A stretch of DNA of 64,000 bases from Oceanobacillus sojae (GCF_900162665.1 NZ_LT727813.1:841317-905316), one strand, 5' to 3'; numbered from the stretch's first letter, positions 8,270 to 17,481 are shown. Notes: generated by a model not told the origin, from the letters alone. Numbers and translations: made by a program.

Positions 8270-8671
8270 ATGAAATACTACGCAGCTTCCAGCTTTCGAA
8301 ATATAAGCAATGTCAGGTTACTTACTTCCGCATTAAACGAAAAAGGCTTTACCCAAACTTATGATTGGACAAAAAATCAACACGCAGCTACTATCAAGGA
8401 TTTAGCAGATATAGGAGAAAAAGAAAAACAAGCGGTTCAAGACTCTGACTTCCTTGTTGTATTAAGTCCGGCAGGCAAGGGAAGTCATATCGAATTAGGG
8501 ATTGCTTTAGGGCAAGGTAAACCAATTTATCTACACTCTGAAAACAATGATATTTTAGATTTTGAAACCACCAGTACCTTCTATCATTTAGATGGTGTTA
8601 AAATGTTTGTTGGAGAACTGCCAGCTTTTATCGATTTTATATTATCCGAACAAGATATTTCTAATTATTAA
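8270..8671 (+). CDS. Nucleoside 2-deoxyribosyltransferase-like protein
   Basis: Protein of 133 aa in the nucleoside 2-deoxyribosyltransferase/DNPH1-like superfamily. It opens with KYYAASSFRN, a substrate-loop type start. It carries the conserved block VVLSPAGKGSHIELGIALGQ, whose GSHIELG glutamate corresponds to the catalytic Glu. Known relatives transfer deoxyribose between bases or hydrolyse deoxynucleotides; the true substrate here is unknown. Single gene with a strong terminator. Confidence 0.8.
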   Translation: MKYYAASSFRNISNVRLLTSALNEKGFTQTYDWTKNQHAATIKDLADIGEKEKQAVQDSDFLVVLSPAGKGSHIELGIALGQGKPIYLHSENNDILDFETTSTFYHLDGVKMFVGELPAFIDFILSEQDISNY

Positions 8672-8690
8672 GTACTTCTTTTCCATTAAA

Positions 8691-8723
8691 AAATGGCTTC
8701 CCTCTACTTGAAGCCATTTTTTG
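8691..8723 (+). terminator. Rho-independent terminator
   Basis: AAAAATGGCTTC (8691-8702) pairs with GAAGCCATTTTT (8712-8723) and runs into a T-tract. The stem is symmetric enough to act in both directions and may also end the sod transcript. Confidence 0.82.
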
Positions 8724-8819
8724 AATAAATATTATTAAAGCATACCGCAGATGTATCCTCCCATTATTTACGGTTAAGATACTGCTCCCTTTTGAGAGCA
8801 TGCTAATACGTTTGCTTAA

Positions 8820-9716
8820 TTAAAAAGGCTGCCATTTTAATTGTTTTGCTTTATTATAGCGATTTTCCACCTCTGTCCAATTCACGATATTCCACCAATT
8901 GTCTACATAGTCTTCTTTCACATTCTCATATTGCAGATAATAGGCGTGCTCCCATACATCGAGAACGAGAAGAGGAACTACATCCCATTGACTTAAGTTT
9001 TGATGCTTCTCCGCCTGCAGAATTTCCAGACGCCTTGCCCGCGGCGACCATACTAAGATAGCCCAGCCTCCGCCCTCTACATGGTTCGCTGCTTCTGTAA
9101 AATGTGCTTTAAACTGATCATAGCTGCCAAAGGACTGCTCGATTTCACTCATTAAATCTCCTGTTGGCTCACCGCCTCCATCCGGGCTCATCACCTTCCA
9201 GAATATCGTGTGAAGATAATGTCCTGCACCATTAAATGCAGCTTCTCTTTCCCAATGTTTAATCAGATCATAATTGTTATCCCAACGTGCCTGCTGCATT
9301 TCCAGTTCTGCTTTATTCAAACCGTCTACATAGCTCTGATGATGCTTATCATGATGAAGCTCCATAATTCTTCGTTCGATATAAGGCTCTAAAGCATCAT
9401 AGCTGTAAGGTAATGGCGGAAGGGTATGCCCGCCAATCGGAACAACTCTTTCACGATTGCCTTCTGCGCGGCTCTCCTTCATGCTCTCTTCCAGATAAGA
9501 ATTTAACTGTGTATATAAATCTTCGGCGCGCTTGTAAGCATCCTCCTCTTCTGCAATTTGATTATTGGAAAGCTCTTCTTGAAATTGATTTAAATTATCC
9601 CTCCACTCCTGCAATGCTTCCCCGCCAGTATTTCCTCTAAGATGTTCACTTGATTCCCGATACGTTTGCAAAATTTCTTCACACCATTGTTTTATTGAAT
9701 TAAGGTATTGTGACAA
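8820..9716 (-). CDS. sodF: Superoxide dismutase with N-terminal extension (SodF-like)
   Basis: Fe/Mn superoxide dismutase (298 aa). The core starts near HTLPPLPYSYDALEP. Metal ligands can be placed: His in MELHHDKHH, the second His of GHYLHTIFW, and Asp and His of LDVWEHAYY. About 95 N-terminal residues form an extra Glu/Gln-rich, probably helical domain, as in the SodF branch (B. subtilis SodF, 281 aa). The start is TTG 9716: AGGGAGGA sits 8 nt upstream, while the longer frame to 9758 would swallow this ribosome binding site. Metal preference is not predictable here. Confidence 0.88.
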   Translation of the reverse strand: MSQYLNSIKQWCEEILQTYRESSEHLRGNTGGEALQEWRDNLNQFQEELSNNQIAEEEDAYKRAEDLYTQLNSYLEESMKESRAEGNRERVVPIGGHTLPPLPYSYDALEPYIERRIMELHHDKHHQSYVDGLNKAELEMQQARWDNNYDLIKHWEREAAFNGAGHYLHTIFWKVMSPDGGGEPTGDLMSEIEQSFGSYDQFKAHFTEAANHVEGGGWAILVWSPRARRLEILQAEKHQNLSQWDVVPLLVLDVWEHAYYLQYENVKEDYVDNWWNIVNWTEVENRYNKAKQLKWQPF

Positions 9717-9829
9717 CGATAAATCCTCCCTAAAATTAGTCGTTAATACTATATGCAAGAGATAGGTGGGCTGATAATATTTTTAATAGGAACAAATGAT
9801 TAAACAAACGTTTGAATTAAATTTTCCTA

Positions 9830-10759
9830 TTAAGATGATGTCCATTGTCCTCCATTCACGTGTAATGTCTGACCCGTAACAAAACGAGAATCATCTGACG
9901 CCAGATAAACAAATGCAGGTGCTACTTCAAAAGGCTGGCCCTGCCGCTGCATCGGATTTCCTGCCAGCATTACTTCATCCGCCGAGAAACTGGCTGGAAT
10001 CAGCGGTGTCCATATACGTCCTGGAGCGATGGCATTTACCCGGATCCCCTGATCCACTAAATTATTTGCCAATGCTCTTGAAAAGCTGACGATAGCTCCT
10101 TTTGTGGCAGTGTAGTCCAGCAATTGTTTATTTCCCTCATAAGCTACAACAGATGCCGTGTTAATAATCGAGCTGCCTGCTTTCAGGTGTGGAAGTGCAG
10201 CACGGGTAGTATAGAAATGGGAATATACATTTACTTTAAACGTATCATCGAATTGTTCATCTGTAATGTCCAGCAGGCTTAATTGCTGAAATTGAATACC
10301 GACATGATTGCAGAGGATATCCAGTTTCCCAAACGTTTCAATCGTTTTTTCTACAATATAACTGCACTGGCGCTTCTCCCTTAAATCTCCTGCAAGCAAT
10401 ATACAGCGCTGCCCAAGCTCTTCAATACGATTTTTTGTCCGATTTGCATCCTCATGCTCATCCAGATAAGCAATAGCTACATCTGCACCCTCTTTGGCAA
10501 AAGCAATTGCAGCTGCCGCTCCCATTCCGCTGTCTCCTCCAGTGATAAGTGCAGTCTTATCAGCAAGCCTATTACTTCCTTTTTCATTTACATTCTCAAT
10601 AATTGGCCTGGGCACCATCCATTTTTCCAGCCCCGGCTGCCGATATTGCCGCTGCTCAGGTACAGTCATTGCAACCTCTTCATACTGTGTTATTTTCCCG
10701 TAGTTTGGATACATCGGATATTTTTGATCTGCTGGTTTATTTGATTTATCCTGTGTCAT
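9830..10759 (-). CDS. SDR family oxidoreductase (YdaD/YhdF-like)
   Basis: NAD(P)-dependent short-chain dehydrogenase (309 aa) of the general-stress group with a 60-residue N-terminal extension. It shows the nucleotide site TGGDSGMG (73-80) and the catalytic Ser203, Tyr216 and Lys220 (YTATK). The usual NNAG is CNHVG here, a mild deviation. ATG 10759 is used: AAGGAGG precedes it by 6 nt, and codons back to 10780 overlap that site. Substrate unknown; relatives in Bacillus are stress-induced. Divergent from a small Tyr/Pro-rich gene. Confidence 0.87.
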   Translation of the reverse strand: MTQDKSNKPADQKYPMYPNYGKITQYEEVAMTVPEQRQYRQPGLEKWMVPRPIIENVNEKGSNRLADKTALITGGDSGMGAAAAIAFAKEGADVAIAYLDEHEDANRTKNRIEELGQRCILLAGDLREKRQCSYIVEKTIETFGKLDILCNHVGIQFQQLSLLDITDEQFDDTFKVNVYSHFYTTRAALPHLKAGSSIINTASVVAYEGNKQLLDYTATKGAIVSFSRALANNLVDQGIRVNAIAPGRIWTPLIPASFSADEVMLAGNPMQRQGQPFEVAPAFVYLASDDSRFVTGQTLHVNGGQWTSS

Positions 10760-10898
10760 AAACATCCTCCTTGAAATCACCTGGATAGGTTACTTTATGA
10801 CACTTGGGCGGAGATAGTGAAAAGAGGAAAGGTTCCGTTCCACATTATAGAAATATGAATAAGGTATGAAGGAGAAGCAAATCAAGGAGGAAATTGTT

Positions 10899-11072
10899 AT
10901 GCAGCAATATTATTACAACCCTGAGGCGACACTTTTATTAGTAAAGCATTCCAATAAAAAAGTAGACGTATTGTATACGGCAAATCAGCATATGTTCCAA
11001 TTGCCGAAAATCGGGCCCAGGCCGCCTTATTTTATAAATCCTGTTTACGAGCAGTATTATCCGGTTATCTAG
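10899..11072 (+). CDS. Small Tyr/Pro-rich hypothetical protein
   Basis: 57-aa protein of unknown function starting MQQYYYNPEATLLLVKH and ending in a Pro/Tyr-rich tail (GPRPPYFINPVYEQYY). AAGGAGG lies 8 nt before ATG 10899, which favours this start over the in-frame ATG at 10866. Short aromatic tails like this occur in spore-associated proteins, but no specific family is recognised. A weak hairpin (11139-11147 with 11166-11174) follows without a T-run. Confidence 0.6.
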   Translation: MQQYYYNPEATLLLVKHSNKKVDVLYTANQHMFQLPKIGPRPPYFINPVYEQYYPVI

Positions 11073-11283
11073 TGCTGTACGATGAAATTCTAAAGATGTG
11101 GAAAAGTAAGCTAAAAAATTTTCGGATTAACTGCTTAAAGCTAATATTATTCTTCGGCTAGAGTGATATTAGCTCATACATAGAAAAATTTATTTCATGG
11201 GAGTTTTATTTTCCACTACAGAACAAAACAGCGATACTTATTCATTTGAAAAATATCATAACGTTTCTAAACCAATAAAAATA

Positions 11284-11306
11284 CCGATCAAAAATCGGCA
11301 TTTTTT
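11284..11306. terminator. Short bidirectional terminator
   Basis: CCGAT (11284-11288) pairs with ATCGG (11294-11298), with T-runs on both sides. It lies 24 bp beyond the stop of the minus-strand Gln/Pro-rich gene and probably ends that transcript. Confidence 0.55.
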
Positions 11307-11329
11307 CTTATTATTCATTTACTTTACTC

Positions 11330-11659
11330 TTAATAAAAAGTCCCAGGCTGTGCAGGAGTCTGCGGTCTCCACCAGGACTCTACCGTTTGCCACGCTGATT
11401 GAAAATCCTGCCCCTGTCCCATCAGGTAAGCGATCGCTACAGCTTCTCTTAATGCATGTGGATAGCCAAGATGCTGTGCTTCCCTCATTCCGTGATTGAT
11501 TACCGGATTAACTGCCGATAAAACCTGCTGCTCCATCGAATTTTGCCCCATATTCGGCTGCTGATAATTCCGGGGATATTGCTGATAGTGTTGGGGCTGC
11601 TGCTGGTTATAAAAATCCATATGTTGATTTGGGTTAAATGGATTAGTCAAATTAGACAC
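11330..11659 (-). CDS. Gln/Pro-rich conserved hypothetical protein
   Basis: 109-aa protein. The first half is low-complexity (Gln, Pro, Asn, Tyr). The second half is an ordered segment with GMREAQHLGYPHALREAVAI and WQTVESWWRPQ. No catalytic motif is visible. The Gln/Tyr-rich head resembles spore coat or surface proteins, which is only inference. It is preceded by a ribosome binding site-like AGTGAGGTGT and followed by a terminator, so it is likely a real single gene. Confidence 0.65.
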   Translation of the reverse strand: MSNLTNPFNPNQHMDFYNQQQPQHYQQYPRNYQQPNMGQNSMEQQVLSAVNPVINHGMREAQHLGYPHALREAVAIAYLMGQGQDFQSAWQTVESWWRPQTPAQPGTFY

Positions 11660-11943
11660 CTCACTTATAAATTAGGTAAATTCCCTACTGTGCAGCCTAT
11701 GCTTTCGATATTTTAAATGTTCCTTACAAACAATTAGATACCTTTGATTGCAGGTATATCAATTTGTAAGTAAGATCATTATATATACCCGTATAATAAA
11801 TAGATTTTATAAGAAGCATTTATAAATTCAAAGAACAAAAATTCTGAAGCAGCGATGGAGTGATTGATGTGAGAGACATTAAGATTGCGGTAAAAAAATG
11901 ATAAAGGAATAAAAAAGAATATCTTTAAGAAAGGAATTCTAAT

Positions 11944-12120
11944 ATGGAAATAAATTTGAAAAACAACGAAAAAGCATTTATTCGCCCCTATGAAGAAAAA
12001 GACTTCAGTAAAATACAAGACTTAAATAAAGAAGCAGCAGTCCTCTACTTCAAAGCGGACTGCTGCTTCTTTAAGTATCTCTTGTCTTCTTTCAGTACCA
12101 GCAAATTTTTTTATTGCTAA
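11944..12120 (+). pseudogene. Truncated GNAT acetyltransferase remnant
   Basis: A 58-codon frame starts MEINLKNNEKAFIRPYEEKD and continues FSKIQDLNKE, a standard GNAT N-terminus (IRPYEEKDFSKI). After about 30 residues the reading frame runs into the stem-loop of a terminator and codes for meaningless sequence to the stop. AAGAAAGGAA precedes the ATG. The rest of the acetyltransferase (about 110 residues) is absent, so this is a deletion remnant. It is too short to function. Confidence 0.6.
12031..12069. terminator. Terminator downstream of the EIIA gene
   Basis: Perfect 13-bp stem GAAGCAGCAGTCC (12031-12043) with GGACTGCTGCTTC (12057-12069), T-rich on both flanks. It probably ends the minus-strand EIIA transcript and lies inside the decayed GNAT frame. 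Confidence 0.75.
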
Positions 12121-12126
12121 TTTCTT

Positions 12127-12615
12127 TTATTTAACAGTAATAACAACATCTTCCCCAGCTTGAACCTGCTTCACATCTTGTTTATTTAAAGCTTCGATAT
12201 CACTCATATTTGTAATAAGCATTGGTGTAACAGTACTTACAGCTTTTTCACCTACTATTGCCAAATCCACATCAACAAGGGCATCGCCTTTTTTGACTTT
12301 ATCCCCTTCTTTGACATGGATTGTGAATCCTTCTCCATTCAAAGCAACTGTTTCTAAACCAATATGAATTAAAATTTCCGCTCCATTGTCAGCTTTAATC
12401 CCTACTGCATGCTTTGTCGGGAACGCTTGTACAATATCTCCATCAACTGGTGATACAACTTTTCCACTAGATGGTTTAATAGCAATTCCGTCTCCCATCA
12501 TTTTTTCAGCGAATACTGGATCAGGCACTTCTTCCAAAGGGATTACTTCTCCATCAACTGGAGCAAATAATTCAATTTCCTGATTCTCTTTCTTTTTAAA
12601 AAGCTTCCCAAACAT
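12127..12615 (-). CDS. PTS glucose-type EIIA protein
   Basis: Soluble single-domain EIIA of the glucose class (162 aa). The phosphorylated His84 lies in LIHIGLETV and the partner His69 in PTKHAVGI. Typical family blocks VDGEVIPLEEVPDPVFA and MMGDGIAIKPSSG are present. GGAGGGATAGCT precedes ATG 12615, so the frame back to 12654 is not used. It takes phosphate from HPr and passes it to EIIB domains. TreP in this window has no EIIA, so this is a candidate donor (inference). Monocistronic. Confidence 0.92.
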   Translation of the reverse strand: MFGKLFKKKENQEIELFAPVDGEVIPLEEVPDPVFAEKMMGDGIAIKPSSGKVVSPVDGDIVQAFPTKHAVGIKADNGAEILIHIGLETVALNGEGFTIHVKEGDKVKKGDALVDVDLAIVGEKAVSTVTPMLITNMSDIEALNKQDVKQVQAGEDVVITVK

Positions 12616-12814
12616 AGCTATCCCTCCAAGATTTATATATATCGATTTTATCACATGTTCCAGAGAATTACTTTAATAAGCCCATCAGAAAATCGCTGCA
12701 GACAGATTTTGATTAACTCTTCTCATTGTGTAATCTTTTCCCACGATCTTTCGTTACTAAATGCCCATCTGTAATAAGAAGTTTATACGCTCCACCTCTT
12801 GGATAACCATTATG

Positions 12815-12997
12815 GCACTTATTATTTCATCCTTACTTGAATTAGCCGATGAATTAATAAATTTCTTTAAAAAACAGTATGGTGTACAAGATTCTTTTTT
12901 GAGAGGAAGCTTAGTAACAGAAAAGTGGGATGACAACTCTGATATTGATATAGATATTAATGTCTTTGGAGTCGATAACGGCCAATTTGCAAAATAG
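12815..12997 (+). pseudogene. Nucleotidyltransferase N-terminal remnant
   Basis: The 60-codon frame from ATG 12815 contains LLELADELINFFKKQYG and then RGSLVTEKWDDNSDIDIDIN. This matches the GS-x(n)-SDID active-site block of nucleotidyltransferases (MNT/KNT-like). The protein stops about 10 residues later, far short of any family member, and no good ribosome binding site is seen. It is interpreted as a deletion remnant. Confidence 0.5.
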
Positions 12998-13001
12998 CAA
13001 T

Positions 13002-13045
13002 AACAAAGAACCCAGCTATTTTTCGATATCCGGATTCTTTGTTGG
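13002..13045. terminator. Probable terminator of the ger operon
   Basis: AACAAAGAA (13002-13010) pairs with TTCTTTGTT, with further imperfect pairs inward. It lies about 40 bp past the minus-strand gerC stop. The T-tract is weak. Confidence 0.4.
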
Positions 13046-13083
13046 CAGAGAGAAGACTTGGCTATACCTCAGCCTCTTTGAAG

Positions 13084-14208
13084 CTAGTCCTGTTCCTGCT
13101 TTTCCTTATCCCAGTCTTCAAAATCATCATTATTTAAGTTTCTTAACTTACCGTTATTTTCGATTACTGCTTCCACATCTACATTGATATTTATATTTGG
13201 ATATATTTCTTCCAGAAAGTTTTTCAGCTCTGCATTGGTATAATTTTTTCTGATCCGGTTGCTTATTCCTAATACATCTGCATGTTTACCCTGCAGCTTT
13301 TTTACCAGTTTAAGGGTATCTTTTTTCATTTTTTCTTCAAACATTTTCTGAATTTTATCATCATTCAAATGGTCCTCTGCTTCAGAGACAATCAATACGA
13401 ATTCTAACCTTATAGTCAGGTCGACTTCATCTCCTCTAAATTTGTAATCATATTCTACATCTCTTTCAACGAGCTCTACATTGGTGGTGTCATCAATGGT
13501 CACAAATGTTTTAATAACATTTTCTTCATTATTTAACAAATTCATCAGCATAACTTCAATAGAGTCTAATGTTTCAACAATTTTTCCATCCTTGAGTACG
13601 GATGCACCAAAGTAATCCATTTCCAGATTTTTATTTGAGCTGATTAGCGGTATAGAAATATCCGATGTATACGAATGAATACCTCTATAAACCTCCCATA
13701 AAATAACTTCTGGAGTATTAATTTCCCAGCCAATCTGTTTTTCCAGAAAACCAAATATGGGTACCCCTACTTTTTGAAACGTATCAATCATCTGATCAAT
13801 ATAGGTATTCATATCCTCTTTCGTAAATGCAATCGCTGGTGTTCCGGGTACATCACGCATCCTCATGAAGGTGTTTATTATTTTCCCTATTCCTTCTTTA
13901 CCCAGCTCCTCGTCTAAAACAATAAAACCGATATGCTCTAAGTCAATAGTTGTTTCAATTTTTTTCTTAAGCTGTTCAAGGGCATCTACAATCGTAATTC
14001 CCTTGCCATCCACTTTGGCCAAATTCCGCTGTTCAGATACTACTGATACTGGAATAATTAAATACACATGAAATAAATCTTCATCTTTCGTCAGCCCCAT
14101 CAAAATAGGTGTGGAACGGTAATTAATATCTCTGGAATCCCAGCATCCGCTTAAAAAGATCAGCGATAATAAGAGAATGAGTATTTTTTTCCAATCATTA
14201 CGTTTCAT
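13084..14208 (-). CDS. Ger(x)C family spore germination lipoprotein
   Basis: C subunit of a GerA-type germinant receptor (374 aa). It has a lipoprotein signal peptide with lipobox LSGC (Cys22), then WDSRDINYRSTPILMGLT, typical of GerAC/GerBC. The conserved C-terminal region includes FLEEIYPNININVDVEA. The gene overlaps the B subunit gene by 11 nt. Known: it is anchored on the outer face of the spore inner membrane and needed for nutrient-triggered germination. Last gene of the operon. Confidence 0.92.
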   Translation of the reverse strand: MKRNDWKKILILLLSLIFLSGCWDSRDINYRSTPILMGLTKDEDLFHVYLIIPVSVVSEQRNLAKVDGKGITIVDALEQLKKKIETTIDLEHIGFIVLDEELGKEGIGKIINTFMRMRDVPGTPAIAFTKEDMNTYIDQMIDTFQKVGVPIFGFLEKQIGWEINTPEVILWEVYRGIHSYTSDISIPLISSNKNLEMDYFGASVLKDGKIVETLDSIEVMLMNLLNNEENVIKTFVTIDDTTNVELVERDVEYDYKFRGDEVDLTIRLEFVLIVSEAEDHLNDDKIQKMFEEKMKKDTLKLVKKLQGKHADVLGISNRIRKNYTNAELKNFLEEIYPNININVDVEAVIENNGKLRNLNNDDFEDWDKEKQEQD

Positions 14209-15271
14209 GCTTTTGCCTTCTTCCTATCCAAAAGATGAAAATCAGCAGACTGATAAATGAATAAAAACGAAGTGGTATAATCCATATGATATGTGTCTGC
14301 ACCTGCTCCCATGTAGAAATCATATTTGCTGCTATTGTAATGATGATGACTATAATAACAAGGGCAACCGATGCATGCAGTTTGCTGACCCGGAACATAT
14401 TTTGATATAGCATTCGCAAAATATGCAATAACATCCCTAAAAAAATCGTTGCGTAAATAAGCAGACTTAAACCAAAAAGACTAGTCAGTGTTTCAAAGAT
14501 AGACCATTGAATATCGACTGTGGCTAACATTTCAATATAGGGAAAAGTAAAATTCCGCGCTACTTCATACCCAAAAACCAGCATAGGGGAATAAGCAGCC
14601 ATAAAAATAAAAGGAATTAAAAACCATGAAAACCAGAAAATTGTTTTATAATTGAGTTTCTTTTTTTTAGGCAGAAAAGCAAAAAATAAAAAGGTAGGAG
14701 ACAAGACTAAAAAACCTGTAATAAAGGGCATTTCAAATATAAAATCGATATTATCTACCTTCATCGGAAAGAAGTTATACCATTCTGCATTGAAAAAGGA
14801 TAATATGAAAATAACCACAATAATATAGGATGAAGCCCCGGCAATTAAAAACGTTGTCCGGAAAATACTCTCCATTGAACCAAGTCCGATATATGTAGCC
14901 GTAGCGACGAAAATAACCATGACATATAAAATCGGCGTCTGGTTTAGAAATAATACCGTAGTAAATTCAGCATAGGTCCGGATAGAAACAATAACCGTTC
15001 CAATGATAAACAGCGATAAAGGAATCATAAATATGATGGAGATGAACCAGCGTTTCTCAGGTAAATATTGCAGGACATTAGGGTTTTCCAGCTTAGACAT
15101 CCCAAATAATAAAATTCCTACAAGAGCGATATGTGTAAATCCATGAATCAAAACAACCAGCCAATGCCCATTATCTACCGTATCCAAAATCAATGTCGGA
15201 TAGAGAAGAAACATTACTCCTATATTCGTTAATAAAAAAAAGGTAATAATCAATAAGTTATTGATTTTCAC
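14198..15271 (-). CDS. GerAB/GerBB-type germination permease
   Basis: B subunit of the germinant receptor, an amino acid permease-like membrane protein (APC superfamily) with about ten transmembrane segments. GTG 15271 is preferred because AAGGAAGGG lies 7 nt upstream and it gives a short hydrophilic N-terminus; ATG 15301 with GGAG is an alternative. It overlaps the A subunit gene by 14 nt and the C gene by 11 nt, so all three are translationally coupled. The B subunit is thought to bind the germinant. Confidence 0.88.
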   Translation of the reverse strand: MKINNLLIITFFLLTNIGVMFLLYPTLILDTVDNGHWLVVLIHGFTHIALVGILLFGMSKLENPNVLQYLPEKRWFISIIFMIPLSLFIIGTVIVSIRTYAEFTTVLFLNQTPILYVMVIFVATATYIGLGSMESIFRTTFLIAGASSYIIVVIFILSFFNAEWYNFFPMKVDNIDFIFEMPFITGFLVLSPTFLFFAFLPKKKKLNYKTIFWFSWFLIPFIFMAAYSPMLVFGYEVARNFTFPYIEMLATVDIQWSIFETLTSLFGLSLLIYATIFLGMLLHILRMLYQNMFRVSKLHASVALVIIVIIITIAANMISTWEQVQTHIIWIIPLRFYSFISLLIFIFWIGRRQKHET

Positions 15272-16583
15272 TTTGAATCCCTTCCTTTTTCCACCGGACA
15301 TAAGGAACTCCAAAACTCGTAATTCGGGCTATATAGGAGCATAAAACCAGCAGACCGATAACATGTCCCAGAATCCCAAATAAAGCAGAGAAAATAACAA
15401 TGATATACTTCATCAGCCGTAAGGTAATTCCATTTTCAAAATTAATTACAATACCATTGGCAATTGTCGTAGCAGCAATAATAATAATTAATACACCACT
15501 GACCAGACTGGCTTCTACAATGGCCTGCCCCAAAATAATACCGCCTACAACACCAATTGTATTGGATATAGAAATAGGCAGACGGACTGCCGCTTCGGTA
15601 ATTAATTCAATCAGGAGCAGCATAATAATTATTTCTATAAAAGCTGGATAAGGTACAAATTGCCGGCTTTCTGTGATAGAGAGGGCAAGCTGAACCTTCA
15701 GCATCTCAGGATTTATAGTAATCAGGGCTACATACAGCCCCGGCAGTAATACTGCAATCATAATTCCAACAATACGCAGCATATATAGAGAATACACAAA
15801 TACACTCAGATAATTACTGTCACTCGGCTGCTTAAACACATCAAAAACCGTATTGAACATTACCAGTGCAAATGGATAGCCATCCATAAAGAAGACAATT
15901 TTCCCTTGTTCTATGTACTCCATCGCATTTTCCGGAAGCTCAGTGGAGGATACACGGGTAATCAGGGAAAATTTAGAAAATCCGAAAGCAACGTGAATAT
16001 CCTTCACCTGCTTAATTTCATTTGGATAATCCTCAATTTTCTTCTTGATCATTTCAACCATTTTTTGATCTGTGGTACCCTTCAAAATAAGAAATGAAAA
16101 GCGGCGGTTTCTTTTACCATGCTGTGTTGTCATTACTTCAAAATCTTTGGATTGATATTTACTGCGTAACAATCCTATATTTTGCTGGCTGTTCTCTGTA
16201 AACGCATCCTTTGCTCCATAAATAACCGATTCGTTAACTGGTACTTCTATACTTCTATAAAGGGGCTGAGAGACAGGATCTACGATTAAAGAAGCTTCTT
16301 CAGCACGATCCCAAATAATTAATTTCCCTTCATACAATGCTTGCATTTGTTTGTTTATTTCTATTTTATTCCATGTAATGTTTTTCGATTGAAAACCTTT
16401 TGACCCTTGTGACTTATTTTCTTGATTACCAATTAATGCCTCGACTATTTCCCATGTCGCCGAAAAATCCACCAGACTTTCAAAGCCGATCACATCATAA
16501 GCAGTATCATTAATCATGATGGATTTCATTTGTAAATCTTTATTTTTTTGTTTCAAATTCTCTATCTCGTTCATGAAATCCAT
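15258..16583 (-). CDS. GerAA/GerBA-type germination receptor subunit A
   Basis: A subunit (441 aa), with a soluble N-terminal region of about 240 residues followed by several membrane helices. Family blocks include MDGYPFALV, YSLYMLRIVG, PGLYVALITINPEMLK, RLPISISNTIGVVGGIILGQ and a C-terminal SFGVPYVRWKK. ATG 16583 is chosen, with AAAGGGTG 6 nt upstream; ATG 16574 is also possible. At 441 aa it is slightly shorter than typical GerAA (about 480). First gene of the A-B-C operon, read leftward. Confidence 0.9.
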   Translation of the reverse strand: MDFMNEIENLKQKNKDLQMKSIMINDTAYDVIGFESLVDFSATWEIVEALIGNQENKSQGSKGFQSKNITWNKIEINKQMQALYEGKLIIWDRAEEASLIVDPVSQPLYRSIEVPVNESVIYGAKDAFTENSQQNIGLLRSKYQSKDFEVMTTQHGKRNRRFSFLILKGTTDQKMVEMIKKKIEDYPNEIKQVKDIHVAFGFSKFSLITRVSSTELPENAMEYIEQGKIVFFMDGYPFALVMFNTVFDVFKQPSDSNYLSVFVYSLYMLRIVGIMIAVLLPGLYVALITINPEMLKVQLALSITESRQFVPYPAFIEIIIMLLLIELITEAAVRLPISISNTIGVVGGIILGQAIVEASLVSGVLIIIIAATTIANGIVINFENGITLRLMKYIIVIFSALFGILGHVIGLLVLCSYIARITSFGVPYVRWKKEGIQSENQ

Positions 16584-16613
16584 TGCCGGCACCCTTTCTC
16601 TTCTCCTATCTTT

Positions 16614-16644
16614 TAGTTATGAACCAGCAGGCGCATTTTCATAC
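16614..16644 (-). promoter_or_regulatory. Candidate sigma-G promoter of the ger operon
   Basis: On the minus strand GTATG (16644-16640) and CATAACTA (16621-16614) are separated by 18 bp. This approaches the forespore sigma-G pattern (GHATR, 18 bp, CATWHTA), with an extra base in the -10. It lies 30 bp before the gerA start. Known: ger operons are sigma-G dependent. Confidence 0.35.
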
Positions 16645-16774
16645 AAAAAAGTCATCAGGTTTATTTCATTCAGTGGTTTTCATTTTTTCATGGACGTAAA
16701 AAAAATAATATAAGAAACCTTTTCTTGCTTATTCCGTATTATCTATTAAAGAAGTACCACGGAGGCAGGATAAT

Positions 16775-17437
16775 ATGTTGCGTTTTTTCAAGAGCAAGCG
16801 CAGACAAAGAGCAATAAAAAAAGTAAAAGATGGAGATGGGCATGCATTGAAGCCATTTCGTTTTTACGAGGTATTTTATCGTTCGCTTTTTTATATAAAG
16901 CTTCGTGAAGAGGATGGGGAAATGCACACGTATGCAGTTCATGTTGATTATTTTGATGAAAATGAATCAATCGATTTATATCGTGACGGAAAGCATCATG
17001 CAAAAGCTTCTAATCCAGCTTTTTTCCCGGTTTCTGGAGGAGTTATTGAGGCAGCAACAACAACCTATGGTTTGAAACGGATTCATTATGTGACGGAGGA
17101 TGAACAGGAGGTTGTATTATCTCCAGACCGCCGTTCAGCTGAAGGCTTGCGGATGCGCCTTGATGCCAAATTCCCTGAAATCAGCTCCATCATTGGAAAA
17201 CTTGCCGTTATCATTCTTTTGATTTCTTTAATATTGGGCTTGCCACAGCTGGCTGCCATGATTTCGCAGCTTCCTATCATTGAGGAAAGATGGGGCTCCT
17301 TTACATCACCGATAATCCTTCCAGCCTGGCTGAATACGACACTGCTGGCCGCCGGAACTATTGCAGCTATCGAACGTGCCTTAACACTAAAAAATCATTG
17401 GCTAATTGATATGGAAACGAGCTGGTGGGATGACTAG
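16775..17437 (+). CDS. Hypothetical protein with two C-terminal membrane helices
   Basis: 220-aa protein of no recognised family. It has a basic N-terminus (MLRFFKSKRRQRAIKK) and a soluble region to about residue 135 with alternating beta-like segments (HTYAVHVDYFDENESIDLYR). Two hydrophobic helices follow at about 140-165 (LAVIILLISLILGLPQLAAM) and 183-200. GGAGGCAGGATA precedes ATG 16775. It is divergent from the ger operon and monocistronic as far as seen. No function can be assigned. Confidence 0.75.
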   Translation: MLRFFKSKRRQRAIKKVKDGDGHALKPFRFYEVFYRSLFYIKLREEDGEMHTYAVHVDYFDENESIDLYRDGKHHAKASNPAFFPVSGGVIEAATTTYGLKRIHYVTEDEQEVVLSPDRRSAEGLRMRLDAKFPEISSIIGKLAVIILLISLILGLPQLAAMISQLPIIEERWGSFTSPIILPAWLNTTLLAAGTIAAIERALTLKNHWLIDMETSWWDD

Positions 17438-17481
17438 GTGAAATACGATGACTTTTGGATTTGATATACAGAGCATTATGA

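Noticed and set aside
9797..9817. CAAACGTTTG palindrome upstream of the SOD gene
   Set aside because: Short and AT-rich, with no fit to a known operator and no -35/-10 arrangement around it.
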